DNA of 64,000 bases from Myxococcota bacterium (lineage in GTDB: Bacteria; Myxococcota_A; Polyangia; HGW-17): the NCBI GenBank assembly GCA_018821305.1, contig JAHJMN010000146.1:21250-85249 (forward strand), given 5' to 3'. Under the pieces are notes generated by a model. That model did not search any database. It was not told the DNA's origin and was given only the letters and a program-made list of their open reading frames with translations. The translations under genes were made by a program, and so were the position numbers. This document shows positions 25,217 through 34,768 of this stretch, one piece after another. Position 1 is the stretch's first letter. Each line of letters begins with the position of its first letter.

Positions 25217-27661
25217 ATGCACTATAAACTTCTATTTTTATTATCTGTATCCTTGTTTTTTATAATTTCCTGCGATGAAACAACTTCCGAAGCCCCGGAT
25301 CGCCTGTTAGATGGTCCTATACAGTCTGTGTTTTTCTGCACAACCACTGATGCATCTGGAAACCAGCAATATCTGAGCGCCACCGAGTGCAGTACTTCTG
25401 ATGAAAACACCGTGAAATATGCACTGACTCTGGCTTCCACAAGGGGAGAATTGGCTTTAGTCAGTCTCTCAAGTGAGAAGTTCATTGATCTGGATAAATA
25501 TCAGCCTGGTTATAATTTTATCCCCGTTGGCAAACCGGTGTCTGGGATGGTTATCAATGAAGATACCGGTGTTGTAAGCATTCTTGGATCAGAACCCGCT
25601 AAGATTACTAAAGTCAACATAGAAGACATTGTTCAATTTTTAAATGGAAACAGCACTTCAATACCAACAGTTACATCCAATTTCGCCACAACAAGTGGTT
25701 TTTTAAGGGCAAACGCCACTTCAATCGAGATGTTACCGTCTTCGGAGAATTTTCTCGCAGTTATGCCGAGATGCGGGGCTGTTGTTGCCCTTAGTGGAGA
25801 CGCTACAGTCCTTAATGCACTGAGAATGGAAGATGCAACTTCACTCTCAGTAGTAACAGGAGATTTTCAGTGTCCCGCAGAAGGTGCCCCCATTGAAAAT
25901 GAAGCACCGTCTTCAGAAGAGACGTTTTCTCGATTTCCAACAACCCTTTTATCCTCAGATGGTTATGTATACATGGCATTCTATGACGGTTCAGATGCTT
26001 CTGTTTTTCAAGTGGAACTGGACTCTGCGGGAGCAATCCTGAACACAACGCCCATCACTCTTGAAGGTAATACCGGTGGGATTGCACGCATGAGAATGTC
26101 TCCCCAAACAAGGTGGGGAAAGTTTCTTTACCTGATCACCCGAGCGGGAGATGTGAGAGTTGTCCGCGTTGATGATCTTACAGAATGCGACACTAACGTT
26201 GAAACAGGTGCTTTGGGAAATATTTCTATTGATGATCCAAACCGAGGGTGTGTACCTGTGGGTTTGATGCCTCGAAACCATATATCTACTGCACCAGGTA
26301 TCAGGCCCGGGCGCAATCAGATTGCCGTGGACGTTGCCTTTTTTGAAGATGAAGTTACATCAGATCTTGATTCCAAAACGACTCTCAATGGAATTTTTGC
26401 TTTTATCCTCACTATGAATGGGAATCTTTATGTAACTAACCTTGATGAAACTTTTTCTGAAACTCTTTATAGTTATAGGCTGACTGATGATAATGAAGTT
26501 TTTTATCCCGCCGAAGTAATGGCTCACAGACTTAGAAATCTTACTGCGGTAGAATCAAATGGTTTTGAAACCACCGGTAGACCTCGAGTGACAAATGATC
26601 CCTATTATCGTGTAGATGGATATTCAATTATTCCCGATGATAGACCTGCTATGGTTATTGAAAATGATTCACTGGTTTCTGATATCGAACAATACATGAG
26701 TCGAAATGAAACCTGGTCTTTCGTCTGGCAGGGGACAATTCCAGATACAGCTAGAAGTTCAGGTATAGTTCCCGAAGATGATTCATTCCTCGAACTTTAT
26801 GATCCAGGAACAAGTTTCTGTGAAAAAGATATCAGGCCCGGTGATGTAGTAACTTTTGCAGGATGCTATGATAGTGACGACTGTGATCCTGGTTTTCAGT
26901 GTCTTAGAACTCCCCTTCAGAGCTATGATACAAACGGAATGTGTTTCCCGGAAGATTCCAGTATCGACTACAGTAATGTATGTCGAAAGCTACTTGCTTC
27001 AGACAGGGAATATTTGATCACCGAGGTTTATTCCGATTCCCTTACCCTTGAATTGAATTATCTGCATGAAACTATTGATTCTACTGCTCTTGTTTCCTGT
27101 GAAAGCAATATTGACTGTACTCGCTTGACTGATAGAGGCGGTGGTGTATGTACTGAAATAAATGGACAAAAATACTGTGTCAGTGCTCCGATACCATTAG
27201 AATCCGTGGGAATGGATGTAGAGAAATGGTGTCTCACCGGGTTTCAACCTTACAATATAAGAACGGGAAATGAGTTTTTCGTATACAGCAGTTCCACACC
27301 GTATGTTTTTGAAACTTCAACAAATTCAGGAATGCAATGTGTATATGAGGGTCCATCTCAAAATCGATTTGCTCCCGTTAATGGAATTGTTGAATTGCCC
27401 TTCTTTAAATTTAACATGACCTTCAACCCATCTCGATTAATTGAGTGGAAATATTCCATCAGTTTCGAAATGGAAGGAGCATTCAGTTATTTCGTAGGCG
27501 ATATGGGTGCTCGATTCCCTGCTTCAATTTCCTATGGCCCTGATGGTAATTTCTACATATCCGATGCCGGTGATACAGGTTCTTCAGGGACAACCGTGGG
27601 CCAATTGATCCGTCTTGTTCCAGATGATTTCTACATTGATTCAGATTTTATCATCCGCTAA
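25217..27661 (+). CDS. Large Cys-containing surface lipoprotein
   Basis: The 814-residue product has lipobox IISC near residue 19. The first half is beta-rich with propeller-like segments (LALVSLSSEKFIDLDKYQPG, SGMVINEDTGVVSILG, RVVRVDDLTEC). The second half carries small Cys-rich modules such as CYDSDDCDPGFQCL and CESNIDCTRL ending GVCTEINGQKYC, a pattern common in Myxococcota surface proteins. A final block (FPASISYGPDGNFYISDAGD) again looks like a propeller blade. It is the last gene of the glyQS-linked run and a likely partner of the preceding lipoprotein. No known family was identified. Confidence 0.78.
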   Translation: MHYKLLFLLSVSLFFIISCDETTSEAPDRLLDGPIQSVFFCTTTDASGNQQYLSATECSTSDENTVKYALTLASTRGELALVSLSSEKFIDLDKYQPGYNFIPVGKPVSGMVINEDTGVVSILGSEPAKITKVNIEDIVQFLNGNSTSIPTVTSNFATTSGFLRANATSIEMLPSSENFLAVMPRCGAVVALSGDATVLNALRMEDATSLSVVTGDFQCPAEGAPIENEAPSSEETFSRFPTTLLSSDGYVYMAFYDGSDASVFQVELDSAGAILNTTPITLEGNTGGIARMRMSPQTRWGKFLYLITRAGDVRVVRVDDLTECDTNVETGALGNISIDDPNRGCVPVGLMPRNHISTAPGIRPGRNQIAVDVAFFEDEVTSDLDSKTTLNGIFAFILTMNGNLYVTNLDETFSETLYSYRLTDDNEVFYPAEVMAHRLRNLTAVESNGFETTGRPRVTNDPYYRVDGYSIIPDDRPAMVIENDSLVSDIEQYMSRNETWSFVWQGTIPDTARSSGIVPEDDSFLELYDPGTSFCEKDIRPGDVVTFAGCYDSDDCDPGFQCLRTPLQSYDTNGMCFPEDSSIDYSNVCRKLLASDREYLITEVYSDSLTLELNYLHETIDSTALVSCESNIDCTRLTDRGGGVCTEINGQKYCVSAPIPLESVGMDVEKWCLTGFQPYNIRTGNEFFVYSSSTPYVFETSTNSGMQCVYEGPSQNRFAPVNGIVELPFFKFNMTFNPSRLIEWKYSISFEMEGAFSYFVGDMGARFPASISYGPDGNFYISDAGDTGSSGTTVGQLIRLVPDDFYIDSDFIIR

Positions 27662-27802
27662 CGCAACCTTTCCATATTTTCCGCGATAATAAGTCAATGT
27701 CGGTGAAAACTTGAAAATACAGTAGTTCAGGATATTGACTGATTCAAGATATTGATTTTTTCCTGATTTTTTTTATTTTCATTGCAGAACATGGAGATTG
27801 CT

Positions 27803-28834
27803 GTGTCCGATCGACCCGGAGGGGAGCCTAATCAGGAGCCAACCCCAAAAAGACTTGAAAGAGCTTACAAAGAAGGCGAAACCGCTTGGTCTACCCGAAT
27901 AGTTGCAGCCATTCAGTTTTCCGTTTTTCTTCTTATCTTTTCGGCAGTTATAAAATCTTCGTGGAATTTAATATTGGAGTTCGGTGCAGGGATTTTTTCC
28001 GGAAAAACGACGGTTAATGGAATTCATCTTGTGCTTTATGACAGGATTCTCGCAATTACACTTCCTGTCATTATTGCCATTGGTGGCGCTACTCTGGCAG
28101 CGGGATTTCTTCAAATTGGTTTCCGTTTCAATATTCACCGACTTCAACCTAAACTTTCCAATCTAAGCCCAGTGCGCGGAATTAAACAGATATTCAGTCT
28201 GAAACGTGTAACAGATATGCTTCTCAGTCTGTTCTTTATTGTTTTCGTTTTAATATTACTAACTGAGACTGTTTGGAATCATCGAAAACACTTTGTTCAA
28301 AGCGCATTGAATCAGGAACTGGGTAACATTGGTGTTTATACCGATATTATTTTCTCGTTTTCTACTAAACTTCTTGTATTTACGATCATTTTTGCGGCAG
28401 TAGACTGGTTTATAATATATAGAAGGTATCGTCAAAATCTTATGATGACTAGATATGAAGTAGAAAAGGAAATGAAACAGGATGAGGGTGATGCAAATAT
28501 TAAGAGTCAGCGTCGGCAAATGCACGCAGAACTCTCAATGTCCGAAGGTATAAAAGCAGTCAAGGAGGCAGACATCGTGATAGTAAACCCCACAAAAATT
28601 GCTGTAGCCCTGAAAAGTTTTGATGGCAGTATTCCTCAAGTAGTGGCCAGTGGAGAAAATGCTAATGCACTGAAAATAAGAAAAGAAGCGGAGAAGCATG
28701 GTGTACCCGTTTATCGTGATGTTCACCTTGCCAGAAATCTGAAATCAATCAATGTGGGAAGTGAGATACCACAAGAGCTTTTCGATGCAATTGCTATAAT
28801 TCTGGCAACAATCGAGAAAGATGGCACAGTATGA
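27803..28834 (+). CDS. FlhB/YscU/EscU-type export gate switch protein (orphan)
   Basis: The product is about 343 residues from the GTG at MSDRPGGEPNQEPTPKRLERA, which follows GGAG; the track starts at an earlier TTG. It has the family N-terminus, four membrane helices (about 26-46, 78-100, 137-158 and 180-203), a basic linker and the cytoplasmic domain KSQRRQMHAELS...VIVNPTKIAVAL. FlhB/YscU proteins set substrate order in flagellar or type III secretion and cut themselves at NPTH. Here the motif reads NPTK: the cut-site Asn-Pro is kept but the usual His is Lys. No other secretion or flagellar gene lies in the window. The 81-residue gene downstream overlaps its stop and may be a partner. Confidence 0.88.
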   Translation: MSDRPGGEPNQEPTPKRLERAYKEGETAWSTRIVAAIQFSVFLLIFSAVIKSSWNLILEFGAGIFSGKTTVNGIHLVLYDRILAITLPVIIAIGGATLAAGFLQIGFRFNIHRLQPKLSNLSPVRGIKQIFSLKRVTDMLLSLFFIVFVLILLTETVWNHRKHFVQSALNQELGNIGVYTDIIFSFSTKLLVFTIIFAAVDWFIIYRRYRQNLMMTRYEVEKEMKQDEGDANIKSQRRQMHAELSMSEGIKAVKEADIVIVNPTKIAVALKSFDGSIPQVVASGENANALKIRKEAEKHGVPVYRDVHLARNLKSINVGSEIPQELFDAIAIILATIEKDGTV

Positions 28835-29076
28835 AAATAACAAATGGAATACGAAATATTTTACTAAAGGTAACCCAGACACAATCTGGGGAACCAGTTC
28901 CTGAGGTTACGTTTTCAGATTTACAAAAAGACAAAAAGTCAACATGGTCTTCTTTCGATTTTAATCAGGCAATTTCCGGATCGGAATTGATTGATAAATA
29001 CTTTCCTGGGCTAGAAAAAATGAAACAGATGCGTCAAAAAATCCGGGGTCGGATGGGTTCAATAATCTGCGGTTGA
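28831..29076 (+). CDS. Small protein coupled to the FlhB-like gene
   Basis: The 81-residue ORF begins at an ATG overlapping the FlhB-like stop by four bases, which argues for translational coupling. It has no signal peptide or membrane helix. The middle is polar and Ser/Asp-rich; the C-terminal part (ELIDKYFPGLEKMKQMRQKIRGRMG) looks helical and basic. I recognise no family. A regulator, chaperone or substrate of the export protein is conceivable but unproven. Confidence 0.6.
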   Translation: MKITNGIRNILLKVTQTQSGEPVPEVTFSDLQKDKKSTWSSFDFNQAISGSELIDKYFPGLEKMKQMRQKIRGRMGSIICG

Positions 29077-29097
29077 TCTCGTGAACAATGGGCCGTT

Positions 29098-30888
29098 TTA
29101 ATTGCCAGAGATTCTCGGATAAAAATCAAGGTAGTAATCTACTGCGTCAATAGAGTGTCTGTAGGTTACTCTTCCATTAACAACCCTCATTTGGGCTGGC
29201 ATATAAAATCTTACAAAGGGAAGAGCATCCATATATTTTCGTTTTATTTCTTTCAGTTCGTCTGAGGATAAAAATTGTTCAGGTTTAGGCATTTTATCCA
29301 TTACTGCTTTAAGTCTGTCTGGAGTAGGACTTACAATAATCTCCATCAAAGATTTCAGTGATGTTGTAAGCTCAGAATTCTTAAATGCTTCGGGAAAAAC
29401 GTCTTCATGGAAAAAGTTTTTAACATTTTTCCATGGAGCTACTTGAGGATTGCCTTCAGACCGCTTTATTTCTCTGAGACCTAAAACCAATCGAATGAGT
29501 GCCTCATCGGCAATAACATCCAGGGAAGGGATTTCAGAAATTGACCGGTGGATAAGATATCGATAACTCCAGTACTGAATCGGAGTCTTCTCGCATCCTG
29601 ATTTTTGGGAAAAACCTGTAACTGAATGATTTATCATAATTAATTGTATAACGAGCCTTCGCCAGATAGTTTTTATTACTTCAGAATCATCATACTCCTT
29701 ATGAAATGTTCTGGTTTTAAGATTATCCGAAGACAGTTGTACGGCATCCTTTATTCGGTAATCCATTTCAGTCAGAAGCTCATTCATCCCCGAATAGCAG
29801 GAGTGAAAATTTTTTGCATCATTTTCGGAAAAGATCAGTTTTGCAATATTAAAACCAGTTTTTCTCCAGTCTGTGTTGTAAATATTTCCCGGCAAAACAT
29901 CACTACCTGGATAAACTTCCCTTTTAATACACATCGAGCAGGGCCCTGCCGCACGGATCAAATATTCATCAGTGTATTTTTTATCCTCAAGCGTGTACTT
30001 GGTTTGTGGAAAATAATTTTGAGCCGTATCAATAAATGTTTTCTGGAACAGATCAAAAGCAAAACGCTTACTCTCAGCATTGAAAGTAAGCCATAATCGG
30101 AAATCATCGCCAAAGGGCTTTATATGCAGACGATATCTTGCGATTTCAAAATGGCTCTCTGCAGGTTTTATTTTTTTTGACAAAATATTAATCATTCTAC
30201 GGAAGGCGTTTCTCTGGTCTCGGGAGAGCTTTAATTGGAGTGATTTTAATAGTTCGATGCTGTTTTTTGGCTCCACAATGCCGTTTCTTCTACCGTTCCA
30301 CACAATCTCCGTGAGGGAAGTGAGAAATAAGTCGAGATCTTTTTGGGTTGTATGCCTGAGATTATAGCCTTTACTGTAAAGCTTTTTAACAAGTTCCCTA
30401 AAATCCTTTTCTTTAAATGTCGGTTTGTGATTTGAAGGAATTGTTTTTAAGGCGAATAGAGGCAATGTATAATTTCTAATATTCTGTAACAAATCAGAAG
30501 CGGAAGACTCTTTCTCAGAAGAATTGAGCAGTGAAGCTATAAAACTTGCAGTGTCAAATTCATCAAGACTCTGGAAAATCTTCATTTCCCAGGAATTCAT
30601 GAATTCAATTATCGTGTTCAGCGTCTTTGTTTCATCCGTAGACAAAGCGTAGGAAGGCGCAGACGAGAGATTGTGAAAAAGATACTGATTTTTTCCATCG
30701 AAAAAATCGAAAACAACTTTTCTTGTTTCAACAGTTTTTCGTTTCTTTTCGCGGCTTATCCCATCACTGGCTATATCACTATTGCTCTGATCTTTTGTTT
30801 CCGTTGAGGATTTTCCTTTACCGGATAAAACAAGAGTCTCATCAGAGCATGATGTTAAAATTGCTATGATAATCAAAATTCTATACAT
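29098..30888 (-). CDS. Large predicted lipoprotein, family unknown
   Basis: The 596-residue product has a short signal peptide with lipobox LTSC, a Ser/Lys/Glu-rich linker, and a long mostly helical body. Notable are a CSMC pair in AAGPCSMCIKREVYPG near residue 315 and a SCYSGM segment. Ribosome site AAGGAAATAAA overlaps the end of the patatin gene upstream, one base separating stop and start codons, so they are co-transcribed. The CxxC near a Pro/Gly-rich segment could bind haem or metal but is not a CxxCH. I cannot assign a family. Confidence 0.72.
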   Translation of the reverse strand: MYRILIIIAILTSCSDETLVLSGKGKSSTETKDQSNSDIASDGISREKKRKTVETRKVVFDFFDGKNQYLFHNLSSAPSYALSTDETKTLNTIIEFMNSWEMKIFQSLDEFDTASFIASLLNSSEKESSASDLLQNIRNYTLPLFALKTIPSNHKPTFKEKDFRELVKKLYSKGYNLRHTTQKDLDLFLTSLTEIVWNGRRNGIVEPKNSIELLKSLQLKLSRDQRNAFRRMINILSKKIKPAESHFEIARYRLHIKPFGDDFRLWLTFNAESKRFAFDLFQKTFIDTAQNYFPQTKYTLEDKKYTDEYLIRAAGPCSMCIKREVYPGSDVLPGNIYNTDWRKTGFNIAKLIFSENDAKNFHSCYSGMNELLTEMDYRIKDAVQLSSDNLKTRTFHKEYDDSEVIKTIWRRLVIQLIMINHSVTGFSQKSGCEKTPIQYWSYRYLIHRSISEIPSLDVIADEALIRLVLGLREIKRSEGNPQVAPWKNVKNFFHEDVFPEAFKNSELTTSLKSLMEIIVSPTPDRLKAVMDKMPKPEQFLSSDELKEIKRKYMDALPFVRFYMPAQMRVVNGRVTYRHSIDAVDYYLDFYPRISGN

Positions 30889-30889
30889 T

Positions 30890-32326
30890 TTATTTCCTTA
30901 ACCCCTGCAACTCAAATCCATGTCTTTCAAAAGCTCTTGTAATTCTTTGACTTTCTTCCTGCATTCTTGTGCGGGTTTCTTCATAGGATATGCGTTCTAT
31001 CTCAACTTGAAAGTTTAACTTCAGTGGACTACCACTCATTATTTTCATATCGTCCTCTTTTGGGATAAAAACAATAATATCAACTTCAGGATGCTGATCT
31101 GCCAGATGAGGAAGCATTCCCATGAATCTGGTATTAATAAGAGCTTTTAATCCTTGTATACTTGCAAAAACGCCTCCCTTGCTTTTAACAAAACCACTTT
31201 GAGCAGATCTAACGGGTACTAATGGATCTGTTACAACAATCAAAGTGGCTCCATGTTCTATGGCTAATTCAATTTCAGAGGTTCTCGTATAAGAACCGTC
31301 AATAAACCACCTGCCATTTATGTATTGAGGAGTATAAAAGGGTATTAAGGACATACTGGCATGAATGGCCCGGCTTACGGGAACATCATCCCATCCTTCT
31401 GTTCCAAATACAATGTGCTCATAAGTATCCTGGTCCGTCGCACCAATAAATAGACTATGACCGAGTTCCTTAAAACTATTGGTCATCCCGGGTAAACTGA
31501 ATGTTTTTTCAACCACTTTTTCAATAATATCCCCCTTGAAAAAGGCATTAGGTACTGCACGGAAAAGCTTGTGTATCAGAGATTCAGAGGTAAATGCAGT
31601 TGCGCTGAATGAATGGATAAGGGCCCGGGCAAACTCTGAAAAAGCCGGATCAAATAGTTTTCCCGGACTTATTGATGACAGTATCGTTGAATCCTGCATA
31701 AAAGCGCGGGCGAGTTCAATTGGCGGTATTCCATTTGCAAGACTGGAAGCCATGATTGCTCCTGCGCTTATCCCATAAAATAGATCGAAATCAATAATAC
31801 TTGAGCCAACAAGAGACTCGTCCAGAGCCCGAAGAGATCCTATTTCATAAATCAGCCCTTCAATTCCTCCTCCGGCACAGCACAGAGCGGTCTTACCTTT
31901 TTTTTCCGGAAGGGCAACTTTTCTTAGCCTTTGATAAAAATCACTACCACCGGAAATAAATACATCTCCGATATTCAGTTTTCCAAGGGAAAGCAATGTA
32001 TCTGATGTTACAGATTCAGCGAGAAAAAAGCAGAGTACTTTGGGGCAACTCAAATGCCTCTGATGGAAGGGTACCGAAGTAATAATATTGATAAAACGAA
32101 GATAATTTAGACCGCAGTCACAATCCAGGACAGCTGCGTCCCAGGCCTTTGCCCGTGATTGGGCTACTGCCTCCTCTATGGAAAATGCGAATGTAAAATC
32201 AAAAATATGATCTCCATCTTTGCATCGAACATAGTCTGAATGATTCCATTTTTCTTCTCCAAGAATTTTTGCAAAAACTTGTTTGCGCTCGGGAGTCGTA
32301 ATACTGAGTATTTCCAATCTAGTCAT
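30890..32326 (-). CDS. Patatin-like phospholipase with extra N-terminal domain
   Basis: I place the start at MTRLEILSIT, after TGGAAAAATC; the track's ATG at 32377 adds 17 residues without a ribosome site. The 478-residue protein has the patatin core: oxyanion loop CCAGGGIEGLIYEIG, nucleophile elbow LFYGISAGAIMA (GxSxG) and catalytic Asp in WFIDGSYTR (DGS in place of the usual DGG or DGA). It is probably a Ser-Asp lipid acyl hydrolase at the inner face of the membrane. The first 180 residues have an alternating strand-helix pattern with AWDAAVLDCDCG, faintly like a degenerate response-regulator receiver. The paired downstream lipoprotein may be functionally linked. Confidence 0.88.
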   Translation of the reverse strand: MTRLEILSITTPERKQVFAKILGEEKWNHSDYVRCKDGDHIFDFTFAFSIEEAVAQSRAKAWDAAVLDCDCGLNYLRFINIITSVPFHQRHLSCPKVLCFFLAESVTSDTLLSLGKLNIGDVFISGGSDFYQRLRKVALPEKKGKTALCCAGGGIEGLIYEIGSLRALDESLVGSSIIDFDLFYGISAGAIMASSLANGIPPIELARAFMQDSTILSSISPGKLFDPAFSEFARALIHSFSATAFTSESLIHKLFRAVPNAFFKGDIIEKVVEKTFSLPGMTNSFKELGHSLFIGATDQDTYEHIVFGTEGWDDVPVSRAIHASMSLIPFYTPQYINGRWFIDGSYTRTSEIELAIEHGATLIVVTDPLVPVRSAQSGFVKSKGGVFASIQGLKALINTRFMGMLPHLADQHPEVDIIVFIPKEDDMKIMSGSPLKLNFQVEIERISYEETRTRMQEESQRITRAFERHGFELQGLRK

Positions 32327-32449
32327 GATTTTTCCAGTAGATATAAGCAGGGGTATGCCATTGACTGTAGTGGACATTACATTTATAATCCGATGACAAC
32401 ATCAGACATCTACGGTCTGAACCTGCTACCCACGTGAGTTGAAATTAAC

Positions 32450-33964
32450 ATGATGATGAAAAAAATCCAGCTGACGCTTCTCCTATCCGTATTTCTTATT
32501 TCCGGATGTGGTAAAAAGAAGAAATCAATAGAAAGTCTTGTATCATCAAACAGTTACACTGAAATGGGTCAGATTGTTTCAAGTGAATCTGAATCAACTG
32601 ATCGCAAAACTCAGGCAGTAGTTGCTCTGGTTAAAGCAGGAAAATATTCTACAGTTCTTCAATCAATTCAAGGAAAACCGGAAGCAGAAAAAATAATAAA
32701 ACCAGCCATTTCATGGAGTCTTGAGCAACTTAAGGGTAATACTACTCAGGCTGTCGTGGCAAAAGATGCTCTCACAGGCTTGGTAAATTATACTTCTACG
32801 GCCGCTTCCAGCGCTGTCTTCAACTGGTTTGCTACTGATATTGAAAAAAGGAAAGAAGCTGGTGATTACAAACTGAAAAACTGTTTAGAGATTCATTGGA
32901 ACCGTGCCGACGCTTTGGCTAAAGAGGCTGTATCAAAAGCTCATGCATCATGGATGGTAAAAGACTTGAAAAAGCGAGGACATGAGGGTGTGGTTCTCTT
33001 TAAAAGGGGCCGACTGGATAAGCCTGATTTGAAAAAAATCACTAAAGTAGAAAGTATTTACCGAAACTACTTTGAATATTTTAAAAAAGCCACCAGTAAT
33101 GCAATTATTGACGCATTGACTCCAGTTACACCGTCGGATGTTTTACTTTTACAGATATCATTCCTCTTTGATTATGCGGATGAAAACCAACGAAAAAAAG
33201 CTGGAGATGTTCTTCTGAAAAAAATGATTGAAACCCGCCGATTTACTCTTGTTTCTCTTAAAGCAATGGGGGATTTTAAACCAGTTGGAGCAACTGATTA
33301 TCTCAAAACACTGCTGAAACCAGGAATGCAGAAAGATGTACTTGAGGCCGCACTGACTGCTCTAATTGCAATTACTGCCGATGCAAAATCCACAGAAATT
33401 CTATTTGATCATGCTCTTCCGCTTTTTAAAGCTCTTGCTGGTGGTAAAGCCCCAGACCACAAAACTATGGCTCTGGCAATCACAAGTGCAAAGGGATTGG
33501 AGTATCCACGTGAATGTCAACTGAACCGTTCTCATGGAACCATCCTCAAAGCAGTTTTCAATGCAAAACTGAAGGGAGATCTCTTTGAATTGCGAAACTC
33601 AATAATTAAATCCATCTATCGTATGATCATTTGTACAGAAGGCGTGGATGGGCTTGATTATCTTATTAAGTCAACTAAATTTCCGATATCATTTGAACAA
33701 CTTAAATCGCTGGTTACAAGTTTCAACACTCTTAACGAGAAAGATCTTAATAATTACCTGAGTAAATCAATCAATTCAAAAAACCTGTTAAACACTGTTG
33801 TATCTGTTTGGGGTATTTCCGCATTTTCAGGAAAAGAGTCCATTGAAATAATAAACAAATACAAGAACGATCTTCGACAAATTCCTCAGTGGAACCAGAC
33901 TGTGGGAGATTTTACTAAGTCACTTGTTTCAACTATGGAAAAAAGACTTGCCCTGAAAAAATAA
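32450..33964 (+). CDS. Lipoprotein with HEAT-like helical repeats
   Basis: The 504-residue product has a signal peptide with lipobox ISGC followed by a Lys cluster. The remainder is almost wholly helical, with repeated segments such as AVVALVKAGKYSTVLQSIQG, ETRRFTLVSLKAMGDFKPVG and LKPGMQKDVLEAALTALIAI that resemble HEAT or TPR-type solenoids. It starts at a run of ATG ATG; the first was kept but the second is equally possible. It is divergent from the patatin gene, sharing a short promoter region. A protein-binding scaffold anchored in a membrane is the best guess. Confidence 0.72.
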   Translation: MMMKKIQLTLLLSVFLISGCGKKKKSIESLVSSNSYTEMGQIVSSESESTDRKTQAVVALVKAGKYSTVLQSIQGKPEAEKIIKPAISWSLEQLKGNTTQAVVAKDALTGLVNYTSTAASSAVFNWFATDIEKRKEAGDYKLKNCLEIHWNRADALAKEAVSKAHASWMVKDLKKRGHEGVVLFKRGRLDKPDLKKITKVESIYRNYFEYFKKATSNAIIDALTPVTPSDVLLLQISFLFDYADENQRKKAGDVLLKKMIETRRFTLVSLKAMGDFKPVGATDYLKTLLKPGMQKDVLEAALTALIAITADAKSTEILFDHALPLFKALAGGKAPDHKTMALAITSAKGLEYPRECQLNRSHGTILKAVFNAKLKGDLFELRNSIIKSIYRMIICTEGVDGLDYLIKSTKFPISFEQLKSLVTSFNTLNEKDLNNYLSKSINSKNLLNTVVSVWGISAFSGKESIEIINKYKNDLRQIPQWNQTVGDFTKSLVSTMEKRLALKK

Positions 33965-34102
33965 GTTCATGTTTTGAAATTTAAATTTTGAAATTTAATG
34001 GCATTTGTGTTTTTATACTGTGGTTGTTTTTACTGATATTTTTAAAGTATGTAGTAACTTCATCCTCTGGTGAGGTTAGGGTTTTTTATAACGGAGGACA
34101 TT

Positions 34103-34714
34103 ATGGATTCCCGTAAATCAATGAGACATTTCTACTGCCGTGACGTGTTATGGGAAACATTTGAACAGATGGCAACTGATTTTGCTGTTAGTGTGGATTA
34201 TCTTATTAACGAGTCAATGCGTCACTATGCAAAAAATAAAGGTTATGAAGTTGGTGACACGAAGGGGATGCAGGCACCTTCAAATCTTGTGAATCCGCCT
34301 ACGGTGGAAGTCCAAATTGGAAAAAACAGCCCTCCACCACTGCCTGGGCAAACTTCAAGAAAACCTTCAAGACAAAGTGGTGCTTTTTCTCTTTCTCAAG
34401 AAATTTATGCGGATATTCCAACAGATAGTCCGCCTATGACCCTTTATGTTATGTATGATGGAGAGAAACATCCGATTGATAAAGATCAGTATATTATTGG
34501 TCGTGTTGGTAAACTTTGTGATCTGGTAATCAAAGACTCCAATATATCGAGAAAACATGCTGCTGTAATCAAGCGCAATGGAAATTATTACATAAAAGAT
34601 CTTGGTTCCACTAACGGTATTGAATATAACGGGATGAGAATTGATAATAAACGTATAGATGAGGGTGATTCCTACCTTCTTTGCGATAACAAGGTTACTT
34701 TTACGTTCAAGTAG
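34103..34714 (+). CDS. FHA-domain protein with N-terminal helix-rich module
   Basis: I start at the ATG after GGAGG, giving 203 residues. The N-terminal 45 residues (HFYCRDVLWETFEQMATDF then SVDYLINESMRHYA) look like a ribbon-helix-helix-type or helical dimer module. A Pro-rich linker leads to a C-terminal FHA domain with IIGRVGKLCDLVIKDSNISRKHAAV and the LGSTNGIEYNG turn. FHA domains bind phosphothreonine, so this may be read by Ser/Thr kinases such as the one at 37782. It lies 54 bases upstream of recG on the same strand. Confidence 0.9.
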   Translation: MDSRKSMRHFYCRDVLWETFEQMATDFAVSVDYLINESMRHYAKNKGYEVGDTKGMQAPSNLVNPPTVEVQIGKNSPPPLPGQTSRKPSRQSGAFSLSQEIYADIPTDSPPMTLYVMYDGEKHPIDKDQYIIGRVGKLCDLVIKDSNISRKHAAVIKRNGNYYIKDLGSTNGIEYNGMRIDNKRIDEGDSYLLCDNKVTFTFK

Positions 34715-34768
34715 TCGATTAGATTCTCCCAAAGCTTATTTTTTACATCTCCAATTATAGACTTTCCA

